A stretch of 64,000 bases of DNA from assembly GCF_963678635.1 (NCBI RefSeq), contig NC_087066.1, positions 35,777,152 to 35,841,151 on the forward strand, read 5' to 3'. This document shows, in pieces, positions 39,605 to 53,669 of this stretch. Every line of letters starts with the position of its first letter. Position 1 is the stretch's first letter. The notes beneath the pieces were generated by a model. The model searched no databases, was not told the DNA's origin, and saw only the letters and a program-made list of their open reading frames with translations. The stretch comes from Symsagittifera roscoffensis. Its lineage: Eukaryota > Xenacoelomorpha > Acoela > Convolutidae. A program made the translations under genes and the position numbers.

Positions 39605-41275
39605 TCCTTTTTGTGTTGTAAAATTTGGATTTAAAACATATGTTAAGATTTTTAAATTTTTAGCTGGGGTAAATCGGGAATTTATTTGGGAATTAATATT
39701 TTGTCTTTGTAATAATTTTTTTTTGTTTTTTTTTTTGTGGTAATTTTTGTTGTTTTTTGTCTCTGTTTAAAATCCATTCGGTGTGTGAACAGGAAGCTAA
39801 ATTTAAAATTTGTGGATGATGAAAGTAATTTTCATCGTGGGTATGTAGTGGTAGATTATAACATATTGATTTTATAGTGGGTTGACAAAAAACTTGTGTA
39901 TTTTTTGTTTGATTGGCATGTTAAGCAATCCTTGCATTATACTAAATAAGTGTCCATATATTTGACGGAGGTTGCAGTGCGTGTTTATAGGGGTGCAAAG
40001 TACTGCTACGCTCAAACTCTGTTATCGTACAATTTTTTTTTTCACTTTGCATTTTCTTTGTTTTTCATTAAATTGAAATCTTAAAAAATTTCTCCCTAGC
40101 GCAATTTAAAATGTATTCAACTAATTTTTTTATCCTAGTCGTAGCCAATAGTCATCTCTAGGGCCCAACATGCTTAGAATTTTGATTTTTTACTCTAGTT
40201 TTGAATAATTTGGAAAAATATGTCCAAATTTCTTGTTTTTTGGTGGATTTCAGAGGTTTGGGTTGGGACGCGAATTTTTCTCTGTTGATCTTCTGGGGCT
40301 GCTTTTATTAACTAATCTGGGTCTTATAGGCTTGATCTTGCGTCTCGCTAAATAAGATTTCACGATTTTTTGAAAAAATTGAAAAATTTGACCTAAAGTC
40401 CATTAAAAATTGTGCCATTTTTGGTCTGTTTTTCGAGGGTTTTTTGTGCAATTTGTGTCTTAAACTTTATTTTTAGTGCTCCAAATGGTGTTTAACATTT
40501 ACAGACAACTATTGTTGGAGTGTCTGTATATTAATTTGTGTCACCTTTTAAATTCAGTTTTTTGGTGCTTGCGTTTCTTCGTTTTGAAAATCGTTTCCTA
40601 ATAAATTGTTTTTGTTTGTTAATAACTTTCTTTCTTAGTGTTTGTCTTTTTGTTCTTATGTATCCTATTGTTTGTCTGTGTGGTGTGATTTTTGTCGTTA
40701 ATTAAACAATTGTGTATTATGATTGTTTGTTTGTTTCCTAAAATATCTCTTGACATAAGGTTTAGGATGATGGATGCAAAATTTGGGTTAATGATTTCAA
40801 ATGTCTTAAACTGTTAGTTCTTACAATTTTTTGTGGTTAGCTTAACTTGGGTCGTATTGATGGGTTGGAGAGAAAAGCGTATATCGATTCCGAAGAATGA
40901 TTTTTAATTTCTCGTGACTAGTCTAAGTTAAGGTGTTAACTTACTTAATCTTACTTAGGGGTAGTGATTGTGTTCAAGGGTTGGAGAATAGTAAATCGAT
41001 CCACAAGGTTCAGGTATAATTAGAACACAAGTAGTTCGTTAGATACTATTTTAAAATTACTAAGTTTAAGTATTATCCTGGGTCAAGTAAGAAGGGGGGT
41101 CAAGTGAAGGATGAATAACCGAAATTCTTCACTGTTTATCCTAATTAGAATGGTTACTTTGATTGAAAAATTTCTATTAGTCCTGGGTCTTGAGGAAGGG
41201 CTGGGTAGTGAATCAACGTTTGAGGTCGTTAGACACTTTACTAAATGTGTGGGGGAAAACAAAATTGTTCTATTT

Positions 41276-41575
41276 GATCCAAGGATAAGCCTTGATGATC
41301 AGGATATAAAATGAATGAAATGAAATTTAATTGAGATAAAGGTGAATTAAAGATCCAAGGGAAGCCTTGATGATCTGAATATTTAGATAAAGATAATTTG
41401 TTTTAAATTAGGTGAAATTAAATTTAAGATCCAAGGGAAGCCTTGATGATCAGAATATTTAGATAAAGTTAATTTATTCTAATTTAAATGAAATTAATTT
41501 AAAGATCCAAGGGAAGCCTTGATGATCTGTTATTTTAAGTGAATTTAATTTAAGTGAAACCAAGGATAAGCCTTG
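41276..41575 (+). repeat. Five imperfect ~80-bp tandem repeats
   Basis: Each unit contains GATCCAAGG(G/A)(A/T)AAGCCTTGATGATC, or a shorter form in the last copy, then ATATTTAGATAAAG and an A/T-rich ATTTAA spacer. The repeats are in the spacer of the large inverted repeat. Confidence 0.8.
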
Positions 41576-42915
41576 ATAAATTTCGGTAAAAGTTTAAATG
41601 AAGAAAAGATTAAGTGTTAAGTTTTGATGCTGTTAATGTTTTGAGATTTGCTGTTATGTTTTAGGTGATAAAGCTGGGTTGAAAGGATGATTTATATATA
41701 CTAACAATTATGCTTTATACTAACTAATTTTTGTATTTTGTATTCAATAAATATTTTTTCAAGATGTTATTTAATTTACAGCTGATTTAAGGAAAACGAC
41801 AAGTGTTGTTTTTATCAGTCGTTATTGTATAATTATTAGGTTTAGCGCCATGAAAGTTTATTGAAGTTAATTCTTCAAATAATATGTCAGTAAATGAAAA
41901 TTTGAATTTACTGCTGGAAGTATTCTAAATATAAAAGTTTGTGTTGGCTTTTGCCGTACGACCATGAAACTTGATGATAAGTTTCTTTGTAGTCGTAGAT
42001 CGTCTCTTGTCCGAGGTCTTCTTCCAATACTGGGTAGTTCTCGTATTCTTCGGATAATTGGCTGTGATCTATTGAGTCGTGGAGACATTTCTACTAAATT
42101 TTTGTCACTTAACATTTTTTTAAATGTTGTATTTGTCTAATTCTAAACTATTTTTTAAAATCTAGGTTAGTTAAGGTCTGTTTGAGACTTTTTGGTCGCA
42201 CCAGATGAGTTAATAAAAGCAGTCCCAGAAGATCAACAGAGAAAAATTCGCGTCCCAACCCAAACCTCTGAAATCCACCAAAAAACAAGAAATTTGGACA
42301 TATTTTTCCAAATTATTCAAAACTAGTGTAAAAAATCTAAATTCTAAGCATGTTGGGCCCTAGAGATGACTATTGGCTACGACTAGGATAAAAAAATTAG
42401 TTGAATACATTTTAAATTGCGCTAGGGAGAAATTTTTTAAGATTTCAATTCAATGAAAAACAAAGAAAATGCAAAGTGAAAAAAAAATTGTACGATAACA
42501 GAGTTTGAGCGTAGCAGTACTTTGCACCCCTATAAACACGCACTGCAACCTCCGTCAAATATATGGACACTTATTTAGTATAATGCAAGGATTGCTTAAC
42601 ATGCCAATCAAACAAAAAATACACAAGTTTATTGTCAACCCACTATAAAATCAAAATGTTATAATCTACCACTACATACCCACGATGAAAATCACTTTCA
42701 TCATCCACAAATTTTAAAATTAGCTTCCTGTTCACACACCGAATGGATTTTAAACAGAGACAAAAAACACAACAAAAATTACCAGAAAAAAAAACAAAAA
42801 AAAATTATTACAAAGACAAAATATTAATTCCCAAATAAATTCCCGATTTACCCCAGCTAAAAATTTAAAAGTCTTAACATATGTTTTAAATCCAAATTTT
42901 ACAGCACAAAAAGGA

Positions 42916-43176
42916 ATGTCTAAAAAATTACAACCACTCCGAAGAGGACCGTATCAAATAATTGGTAAAGCCACTGATTTAACATACAAACTTTTAGGCT
43001 TAAACAAAAAAAAATCGTTCAACATCGAAACAATCTTTTACCTTATTACCCAAAAGAGTACGCATTTCGAGATCTTACTCAACTATACTCTTTTACATGA
43101 CTTAAAGATATTGAAAATAGCTCAGAACAACATCAAAATCAAAGCACTGATATGTACCCCATCTAAAAACAATTAG
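42916..43176 (+). pseudogene. Integrase C-terminal fossil, right arm
   Basis: This is the inverted twin of 39344-39604: the same GPYQII module, then LTYKLLGLNKKKSFNI, and the same frameshift after KSFN. The break therefore predates the duplication. Upstream in the arm (about 42745-42915) a basic stretch continues partly in frame, as expected for the end of an integrase. Confidence 0.75.
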
Positions 43177-43190
43177 ATAAAAAGGACAAA

Positions 43191-45732
43191 GAACTTCCCA
43201 AACAAATATCAAAAAATTTAGACAACAAAAAAATCACTCAAACAGAAAAAAAAATCAAAAATTAGAAAAAAAAATTATATCACAAGATCAAAAAGAGAAG
43301 TCGCCACATATACAATTATCGCGATTTCGTAACAGCTACGAAAAGATTACCAAACATTCATCCCGCACTCTAAAATATTAAAGAAACTTGAATTTCAAAA
43401 ACCACTTTAAATCAATTAACATTTTCACCTCTTGAAGATATTTTTATGGACCGAACATTTTCTCAAAATTCATGCTGGAAAGCACTTGAACAAAATAGTT
43501 CAATTTCAGCCAATAAGAACCTTTCCGAATCATCACCTCATTTTTGACACGACTTCTTTAGCCGACAAATAATAACCCTCAAGCGTATCTCTAACTATAA
43601 CTTTAAGACCTCAAGGTCAAAAATAAGCAACCCGCTCAAATTTGACAACTGAAATAAACAAAACCTCAATATTACGACCCTCCCCTATCAACTAGAACAA
43701 AAATCAACAATATTGTCTCAGCTTAGACCTCGAAATACCCTCAAGCAAAAATAATAAATTAGCCTAAAGAACAAAATCGACATGATCATTTAGCCTAAAG
43801 TACAAATAAATCTCAAATACCCCCAATCATCCAATAAAAAAAAATAAAACTAGGAAGTCCCTTAATAGCCCTCCAATCTTCCACTCACCAAAAATTGCTT
43901 AAATCCAACCTACTTGTCAAAAAACCAATAAATAACCCGACCACACTCGAATTGCTTTGGCCACTTTTCCAAACTAAATACATCATTCGCTGACTAGCTA
44001 AACTAATAACATCATCAGAATTAATACACGACGTTTTTCCCCATGGATTCTTCCCCGACGAATAAGGTAAGTACGAATTAAATAAATTATTGTAATAAAT
44101 TCGAAACAAAACTAACCATGCTTAATAAAGGTTTTCTCTTTTTCTTTAGTCTTCACAGGCACGATAATCAATCATCTACAAAAGAAAAAAAAACGAAACA
44201 AAAAACAGAAAACTTTTTTCTAAAATCATAAATTTAGATGAACCAATTACAATAAATGAAGCAGTAAAATTTATCCCCAAAACAGCACTAAATTGATATA
44301 TGAACTCTTTTCCCATATGCAGTAAATATTCTTAAAATGAAAATAATTTGATAATTTCAACCCCCCAAATAAAACCGTAAAATTAATAATTTCAGAGCAA
44401 AAATTAATAAAAATTGCCTATAAAATTAAAGCAGTACTAACCTTTTCAAAGACGCTTCTGTGTAGTTTTAAATATTCACTCGCCCACAATCCTATCCACA
44501 ATCGCACAGCTCGCCCACGAAGAATTGTTTAAAATAACGAATATAACTTTTAACTTTCACTGATAACAACTCTAACTAGTTTTAACACATTGGAAAGGAA
44601 TTATGTAATAATCCAAACTAACCAACGCAAGCATACTAAACACCACAAACCACAACCTAACAGCATGACTAAGAAAAGAAAACGCACGGTACCCAAACCG
44701 GATTAAAACAATCTTAGAACTGGATAAATTATTCTCTTGAAAATAACTGAACTAAACAAGAACGCTTTTGCGATAAAAATTAATACAAGATCATAACTAA
44801 AAACAGAAATAACAAAGTTTTGTATATGTAAATAAGACAATGCAGTATATAGATTACATACAGCCCAAAGCAGCAAGGAATTTGACAACCCAATCTCGCT
44901 CCAACTACGGAATGGCAAAATACACCCGATTTGCTGCCTACAGTCACCACACTCAACGGATTTAAAGTAGGACTTGGCATCGCAGCAAAGGAGACCCATT
45001 GCAACAGAACAATGGCCATCTCGATGTTCAAGTATACGTACAGATTCAAGTCACCAGGCACTGCATCTAAAGTCGAACTACACGACACTCTCGAATGTGA
45101 TTAGACCATTCCTATTCTCTAAAATCAACCAGATCAACACTCATCACAACCGATCAGAAATCATAATATGAACGCCCGAAACTATCGTGATAACATCTCT
45201 TCTTCCAAACCAGAAAAAAGAATATGCTCGCAACCTCTAAAGAAAAACACCATCTTCCATCCTACACTACAAAACAACATTGAAAAAATAAAACTCTCTA
45301 AACCCCGGATGAGTGGAACCAGATCTAAACTAGTATTTTTCATTGGTTATTTTTATGATATCTCTATGAAATATTAAATACTAACCAATCATACTCCATC
45401 AAACTAACAACCCACTCATTTGTAAGTGTTGAAACTACTTGTAGTTTCAATACCAGAGCAATTTGAATTAAACTTAGAATACAGTTGTTCTCACTCTGGA
45501 ACTAACTCGCCATAAGCCAGTATACTCTAGATCTATTGAGCCTAGCAGAGACTAGTTAAACACCCTGAGACTAGTAGATATAAGAGTAAGATTAGGATCG
45601 GTATTAGACTAAGAAGTTGGACGAATCTATCCGGCCGAAAATAAGGTAGCGTGACGAGCAGACGACGTACCCTATCCGAAATTACTCTATGAGTTAACCA
45701 CATCGGACATAACTCACTACCTTAAGACTGTA
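43191..45732 (+). other. A/C-rich strand-asymmetric block, probably the 3' part or LTR of the integrase-tail element
   Basis: The plus strand is strikingly rich in A and C and poor in G until about 45.4 kb. It is followed by a more balanced segment, and ordinary AT-rich DNA resumes near 45733. It directly follows the right-arm integrase tail. Such asymmetry is common in LTR elements. No matching second LTR or target duplication was found. Open frames near 44703-45171 on both strands match nothing I recognise. Confidence 0.35.
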
Positions 45733-48700
45733 TTGATTTTTTGGACTAAAAAATGTTTATTAATCTACTTTGGTCAAGGCAGTTTCTTAGATTTGCACGT
45801 GCTCTAATGTTTCTAACCTTTGATCAGCTTCAAAAAAACTGGTTGCGTATCCCTTTATTGTTGCATTTCAAGGCAACACAATTTAACCAATCAGCCCATT
45901 TAGCGTTATTCAGACATAATGTGATTTTATATGCTACCAGCTATTTGATGTCAATCATTTTTGCGGTAGTTGTTTTTGTTAACTTATATTGATAATTTTA
46001 GAACAAAATGTGACCGTATAGTAAAAGTAAAATTAGAAGGTCTACAAAGTCACCTATAAAAGCAAAAGTTTCTTCCTTCTTTCATAATAAAGAAATGTTA
46101 ATTTTTGCACATGGCGGAGAGCTTTCGAATAAAAAAGTACAAAATAACACGTAAGAAACTCAAATAAATTCTTTTCCAGAGGTTGTACAGCATTGGAGAG
46201 ATATCGATCATTCAACGCAAATATTCTTAAGTAAATGAAATTAGAACGAACTAATTTTGATGTTGAAGACAGTGACAGTTTTTTAGGGTACAGTGATCCC
46301 TGTTCACGTGTTTTTGTCGAAAACTATAAACAAATTGTTGGAAATTAGTTCGAACAATTGAAATATGAAAAATTGCGAATTAACATCAAAAAATTTCAAA
46401 ATTTTATTATAATTTTTACGCAATTATTGAAAGTTTTTCTTTATTGTTTTCTTCGAAAATTGCAACTCAAAACTTGATAGCGAAAAAAAATTTTTGTGTT
46501 CATTCTTCTTCTGTTTTTGAAAACGTCATGTGAATTTTGCTAACGATATTGTTCAAAGGGCTCACAGTTTGTCAAAAAATTTTTCTCTTATAGAAAAAAC
46601 TTTATGCCTGAGTCTTGAAGTGTTTTTATACGGGCTTCAAACGTCGCACAAAATCGACTGAACTTTTTATGTCCCTAATTTTTACTTTAATCCAAATCCT
46701 TATGTTTTGAAATCTGTAGCTAGCCCGTATATTAATTACTCCAGTTTTTATCATTAAAAAAGTTTCAGTGAAAATTGAATACTTGAAAAATTCTGAGGCT
46801 TTGAAGAATAAAGCTTTTTATTCAAAAAAATGGAGCATTATAAAACAAAAAAAATTATCAATTGTTTTTATCATATTATCAAACATAATTTTAAAATTTT
46901 GATGAGTTAACATTTTTTTGATTAATTTAAATCAGAATTTCAATCTCGTACACAATTTGTTTCTGCCCGTTTTTTATATAGTTTTTGATAGTTGGTCAAA
47001 TTTGGGTTCACAAATTACTGATATAAAAAGTCTTGATTTTTCTAGATTTATTGAAAATTATTCGAAACAAAGTTTGATTAAATATCTTAGACCTAGTACC
47101 GAAACCTCAGGCCAGTAAATAGTTTAGCCCTTGCAGTGAAAATATCTTTAGCTAAAAATGAAAATTTTCCGAGTTTAAATAAGGAGCCTTTATTTTAAAA
47201 CAATTTGAAGCAATTTTTTGTGTCAGAATAGGAAAGGAACAGAATATAACGACGAATACATTCTTGCTTTAGTCCTCAGAAAATTCATTTAGAAATGTAA
47301 CTAACCTAGCAAAAGTTATTCCATAAAATTTAATTGATAATCTTCTGATACATATTTTGACCGAAAAATTTGCCGCATAAAATACTTCTCAAAAGCTGTG
47401 CTTATGTCCTGGATAGTCTTTCAGTTGGTGGGAAAAATTTTTCTTAAATTACTTCTCGCCTTAAACATTAACCATTGGTTTTTTAATTGTTTTTGAAAAC
47501 TATTTGATTTTTGAATCCACAAAGAAGTTTTAACCCTCTAGCAAAACTCACCAGAAAAAAATTGATACCAGAATGACTATACTTTTTGCTAAAATTTTTC
47601 ATTTTTGACACTTCAAAAGAAAAAAAATATTTGCTGTTTTAAATGGATCATGACTATATTAAATCCAAGTTTTTTATGAAATCTTGACGGAAGCACCATA
47701 TAAAGATTTTTTAAAAATATATTGCTATTATTTTATTGTTGACAAAAACTGAAAACATTTTAATTGATCATGATTTTTAGTCTAAAATCTTTTTCATGTT
47801 ATCTCACAACTGAATGTAGGGAAAATTGTCTACAAACTTATCGCACGCAAAAACAGTGATATATGACTTTGTAGCCCATTCAGAATTATTTCAAACAACA
47901 ATGCTCAGCCTCTAAAGAAAAATCATTGTCGAGAAAAACCGATTCGAAGATTTTGGCTTAGCATAACTGCGAAATAGGTTTTGTAATGGGAAAAGCTTTT
48001 AAATAAACCGTAAGTAGCTACAAAAAACCCCAGCAGAAGAAGCTTTTTAAGCTTCATTAGCTCTCCTTGGCAATTATTTTTTCTCAATAGTTTTTCAGAA
48101 AATCACTCCAAAAAAATGTATTAAACAACTTTGTTTTTCTCAATTTTTTCGTTTGTTTTATTAATTGCTGAAGCAAACTATTTCAGTTGCTATCGCTCTG
48201 CTCGTTCGTCTATGCTCTCATAAATATCACTCACATTTAAAATGCAATTTTTTGAAAAAAGATAAAAGTTAAATTTTTTCTTGAAAATGAAAAACAGCTC
48301 TTGGTATTGTTTTTGTTTTCGTTGATGGCAAGAAACAGGATTTTTTTTCCAAAAAATTGCAATTGATGTGTTGTTTTATCTACTTGTTTTTCTTACTTTA
48401 TTTGGCGGTTCCAACCAGAACATTTGTGATTCCATGTGAAAATTTTTTTGTTAGTAATTATTTATTATTAGTTTCCTCTTTTAGACCAATTGAAAAGTAA
48501 GAAGCGAACAAAATTTGTCTATTAAATAAGCTAAAATGATATTTTTGGAAGGCATCAAATCTTGCTCAGAGAAACTGAAAACACTTTTTGGGAAACCAGC
48601 CTAATGTTCTTGTGTTCTCTCATCCCTTGCTTTGAAAACAAAAAGTGAAAAATTAGAAAATAATTTTTTCTCAATAAATGATAACTCATTATGTGAAAAA

Positions 48701-49809
48701 ATTTTGTTATCTGAGAACAGGAACAAGCTACGTAGTTATGCGTTGATTTCGACAGAAAACCTTAAAATTGGTGTATAATAGTTTTCTCCATGATGTATTT
48801 TTCCGAAAAAGCTCAAATATCTTACTTTTTTTTTTATTTTTATCTTTTTTGACAAATACTATTGCTGCATCATGAGACAAAACATTTGAAAATGACGATG
48901 TAATGTTGTTCCAGTTTTTTCAATATTAAAAAAATCTTCGGTATCAAAAAAAATCCTCGATATCAAAAAAAGTTTTCTCCAGCATGAAAATAGTTTTACT
49001 GCCTAATTAACCAATTGTTTATGGTAAAAAAATCTGAAAAAAAACACTAAATCTTTTAAAAAAATGTAAAATTTCAACTTTTTTAAAGACAATTTTTTTT
49101 AATTCTTCGATGCGCAAAGTTATGAACTTTGATCCATGTAACCCACAGAATGTAAGTTTAATGCTATTTTAGTCCAGTTTTTTTTTAGTCTGCTTGCTTT
49201 CTTTAAAACAATAAGACAGGAATACTTCAATCAAGATAAAACTAAGTATTGTAATAAATTTTTGTTCATTTATCCGCATTTCATTAAACAAACTTTTTTG
49301 TTTTTTGAGTAAAAAGTGTCAAAAAAGATGTCTCATTGTTCTTATTAGCTCATTTACTTTAAACAGCCACTTTCAGCTGAAAAGAAAGACGAGTCCTAAA
49401 AAAAGGGAGAAAAAATGGGATCAAATCTACGCAACAGTCACAAGTTGTGTTGTTAGCAAAATCAATCAGCTTTAAAAAAAAATTGCAAAGCTGAGGAAAA
49501 TTATATGTGTACCAAAAATAGATTAAAAAGATGGATCTACTCACATTGTTTATTTTTTTGTGTTTCTTTTTAATCTTCATATATTCCCAAATCAAAACTT
49601 TTTTGTCAAGGCAAACTAAAAAAAAAATTTTTGTTGGTAAAAATTCTACAGATAAAACAATATTTCTAGTTCAGAAAATAGGAAGCCAAAATTCTTATTT
49701 TGAATAGTGCTTTTGCATTGCTGCCAAAATTTTGCCTGAATCTACAAATATTTATTGCAAAGTTTAAAAAATTTAACTTTGTAGCAAAATTTTTTAACCG
49801 ATTTTTATG

Positions 49810-50005
49810 AAAAAGGGCTTTTTTTCATTACCCCCTTCCCACTTCACACAAAAATGAGTTTTATGGTGTAACTAGTGGTTTTTCAAAGTGAATTATGAAG
49901 ACCAATTATGTTTGTCATAACCTATTTAGTCTGTATGTCAATTTTTTCATAACAATCAAACTAAATGAATATAATTTTTACTAGTAAAATTTTGCAGGTG
50001 GAGGG
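49810..50005 (+). repeat. GGCTCTTTTTCC-family repeat copy
   Basis: It shares the TTTTATGGTGTAACTAGTGG, TATGAAGACCAAT and GTTTGTCATAACCTA-like blocks with the copies at 1.4-3 kb. It ends at a GCAGGTGGAGGGG block also seen at about 1868-1890. Confidence 0.6.
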
Positions 50006-51015
50006 GAAAAAAAGGCAAAATGCAAACTACAACCTGTAAAACTTGTAATTGGGATTGTATTTTTAATTGGAGCGCTACTTTTTTCAGTTAACTTTTCATA
50101 CGAGTTCGCTAGAATGTGCATTTGCTTTGCCGAGGAGTCTAAATTTGTTTAAAGTACTTTCCCATGTGCTCTAGAGGAAAGCACGTGTCTTGAGAACATA
50201 AACTCTACAGCTCGAGTCAGAGTTTATATTTTGAAACTCTTAGGTTCAAGTGAAAAACTATAATTTTCTGGGAAAAATGAAAATTTCAGACTAACTTATT
50301 CTACTATCTTGCAATTTGACAATTTGTTCTGGAAGTTTCATTGAATTAAAGGATACTAAAACAAACGATCGAAATTGCTACAATAAAAATGTTACGCATT
50401 TGTGTCAGTAGTATAGCAATTCCAAATTGAGCAAAATGAAGCAGACATTCGAACAATGCAATTAAAAAGACAAGCTTGATCTAATTTTGCAAACTTTTTT
50501 GAACGAAAAAAAAAACAAAAACAAACTGCAAGAGATAGAAGATTTGAAGCAGGAGCTCAAGAGAAGATTTGATGCAAGAGCTCGATTGAATCTCTGGTAA
50601 CAAGCAATTGTAGTTTTATTTACAATTAGGAAACTAGACAAAAAATGAGAAAAAATATTTAGATTTACTCTTTTCATGCTTATAAAAGTGTCATTTGTTG
50701 AACATTAGCTTTTGATTACTGTAACTTTATGATTAGCTATAAAAATGAACAACAAAAGCAGTTGCTTTTGTGTTGTTTTTGCCACTAACGCAATTTTTGA
50801 GGATTTTCGGTTTCTTTGTATAGGATTTTCAAAAGTAACTTGGTTTCGTAAAACGCATTTCTAAAAGTACAACTTCCGATTGTCGAGTAAAATAGTGTTC
50901 AAGGTAACTCAAGTCTTTTTTTAGCTGAAAGAGGATGCATATTTTACACAATTGATAACAGAACTTTCAAACATCCATTTTCAGTTGAAAAACGATTGGT
51001 TCTGAAATCAAAAAA

Positions 51016-51550
51016 CAAGACTGCTCGTATCAGCGCGAAGCCTTGAATGTTCCAACTGCTTTTTGAGGTTTATGGAGCAGTAATAACATAAAAAATTAAT
51101 GGTAATAAAACAAAATGAAACTTTTTTTCTAAAATTTGAAATTTTTAATGAAATTCATCTCCCAACACGCCATATAAAGTACAAAAAGACAGATTTCGCT
51201 CCTTGTAACAAATCAATTATGGCAAATAAGCTTCCTTTAACCAATTTGGAACAATTTCTAAGACGGATTAATTCTCCGCTTACGCGTTAATAGCGCGAAG
51301 TATATCGCGCGTTAATTGTCCCAAATTGACCAAAATGGCAATCTTTAAACCCCCCATAATTTTACGAAAAATTATCACAGGTGAATAATCTTTTCAAATT
51401 TGAGCTCATGAAAATAAACAACACCTTTCAAACGATATTTTAAAAAAATGTCAAAAATAGCTAGTTAAAAAGTTTAAAATTTGTCGAAAGAGAAAAAACC
51501 CACCCCCGAGCACAAAAGTTCCGTTACTTTCGTATCGAAAGTCGGAACAA
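51016..51550 (+). repeat. Dispersed hairpin-family repeat, copy D
   Basis: Full length: CAAGACTGCTCGTATCAG at the left, the CCAATTTGGAACAATTTCT core, and TTACTTTCGTATCGAAAGTC then GGAACAA at the right. With copy A it shares the stretch GCTTACGCGTTAATAGCGCG, one of the best conserved parts. Confidence 0.7.
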
Positions 51551-53552
51551 TAATTGGCAAAAGTATACAAAAATCTGATAATGGTCTGTGAAACATTTGT
51601 CTAAATTCTGCATACAACATGTTGACAAACACATTTAATATCTCGTTTAATCAGCAGACAATTTGTTAAGAACTCGATACATAAGCTCATCTACGGCTCG
51701 AGACAAAATCAAATTAATATTTTTTAGAATTGTGTGAAACTGATATTTTTGAGAATAATTTAACTGTCAGACTTTGTTTAGACAGTTTTTGCCAGCTTGC
51801 TTACAAGACGTGAAGTTTCAAGACGTATTAGAGCATCGTTATTCTTGTGATTTAAGCAGTTTTAACTATAATTGAAACTGGTTTTGTATTTTGTATGCTT
51901 GCCAACTTTTGTAAGTTACCGCTTGTTTTTTGATCAGTATTTGTTTAATTAGGCTTGGGTTATGCTGCACTAATTTAGTTACCTCAGTGCATCGAGATTA
52001 CCCCATTCGCGAAGGGAAAAATGTGTTGTTATGCTTTTGTGTTTCAGGAAAAATTGGGGCGGAAAAACTTCGGTTTTAGAACCTTTTGTTTTCGACTCAA
52101 CTGACGCCCACCTAATATCATCTGCTTAATTGACGTTTGATAAACGATTATTAATTTTTAATCAACGGCGTTGTTAGTGTTTCTAGTTTTTCGAGAGAAC
52201 GAAGTTTTTGTTTTGATGTGTTGTTTTCAAAATTAATTTTTTTGAATTCATTTCTTCGATTTAGGGTATCCCTTTTGTACTATTTTGAGATATCCCTTTT
52301 TGGCTGACTGACCCTAGAACTTTTCTAAAGGCGCCTTTGGCGCGAATATTTTTAATTTAGAGGGGAGAGCGCGCGCCAAAAAAACGCATTTTCGAAAATT
52401 GTTTGGAAATCCGCTCCCAATCGAGAAAATCCTAAATCCGACCTAGTTTCTGACCTATTCATTTATATTGTGATTGGAAATCGGAATGTCAGATTGAATA
52501 AGAGTTGAGTTTACACTTGCTACTTGAGTTTACACACAGTTTTTAATACAAGAATTTTGTCATTATTATCAAGTGTAGTATTGGGTTTGATAGCTCAAGG
52601 CGAAGCACTTGGACTATCTGAAGGGATTCCGAGGTTAAATAAGGAGAAGGGCGGGTCCTAATAGGCAACAATCTCAGCAGGCAATTTTACCTGATTGGCC
52701 TATTTTGCAAAATATAGTCTCCCTTCACTTTTTAAAGCACTCAAAGACCAGATTTAATGAAGAAGAGATTTCAGCATCGTTCAAAATAGCAATGGGCGTT
52801 ATTTGTTGAAAAGTTGATACTCTTTTTAGAGAAATCTAAGAAAATCACTTGAGTGTTTTAAGACCGATAATTTTACACCCTTAAAATTCATTTCAAACCA
52901 CGTTTCACTCAAGCAGACTTCCTTGTTTTAGTTTTATAACCACGTGGCTTTTAGTTGGGGCAGGTTTCATTAAAATGTAAAATACGCACTCGAGGGTATT
53001 TAATCGGATTTGATGATCTATCATATTATTTGTTACGACCATTGGAGATCCCTGGCGTCAATTTCCTCTCTAACCCTTTCCTACTCCAGTTATTGACAGA
53101 GATTGACAGTGGAACTAATGCTATTACTCTTTCTTTCCCTCATTCCACTAATTTCCCCTTCGACGCTTTTATTGTAACACTGACTATATATCTTCGTCCG
53201 TTGTTTGACACCCAGTATTCGATAAATTCGCTTCAGCCCTATGAAACCACAAAAAATACTCAAGTTTTCGTTTTGATTACCCTGTAGTGATTGATTTATT
53301 TATTGCTTCATGCTAACAGATGATGAAAAAGACTGGTTCGCGTTTGTTGCTAATTGTTATGAGTATGACCTAGCCCACTGAATAACGAATCAGTTCCAAT
53401 GCAATTTTTCACAGAGAGCGATTTTATCCCATTTTTTGCAATCTACGAATTTGATTTTTGCCTGAAACGCTTTTAAAACTGATAAAAATGAAAAATTGCA
53501 TGCTGGAAAATTTTCTTTTATTAAGTGTTGTTGTGTCTACAGCAACCATCCT

Positions 53553-53669
53553 GCATCTCGTTTCAAAAAGTTTATCGGAAAATTGACTTTTGGAATTATT
53601 TATAAATATATACAAATAATTCCAATAGTTCTTAATTCTTTCTTTGATAGATTTTTTGAAACGAGATGC
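53553..53669. repeat. 117-bp foldback with a second hairpin inside
   Basis: The ends GCATCTCGTTTCAAAAA and TTTTTTGAAACGAGATGC are inverted. Nested inside is GGAATTATTT/AAATAATTCC around an AT-rich loop. It may be a very short palindromic MITE. No target duplication was assigned. Confidence 0.7.

Larger units (their letters stand above)
39331..43190. repeat. Large inverted repeat: two ~990-bp arms around a 1.88-kb spacer
   Basis: The left arm is 39331-40320, the right arm 42201-43190. Landmarks mirror exactly, for example TTTGTCC and TATCTAATTGTTTTTAGATG at the outer ends, and CCAGATNAGTTAATAAAAGC at the inner ends. Identity is about 97 % by eye, with small indels in A/T runs. Each arm carries the same integrase-tail fossil pointing outward. 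The spacer holds an unrelated tandem array and a short open frame (42115-41867, minus). Confidence 0.88.

Noticed and set aside
41276-41575. Possible CRISPR-like regular repeats
   Set aside because: Units are ~80-bp imperfect tandem copies without unique spacers, in a eukaryotic genome.
52955-53287. 110-codon plus open frame with slightly raised GC
   Set aside because: No domain, no splice signals linking it to other exons, and decayed repeats around it. It could still be a relic.
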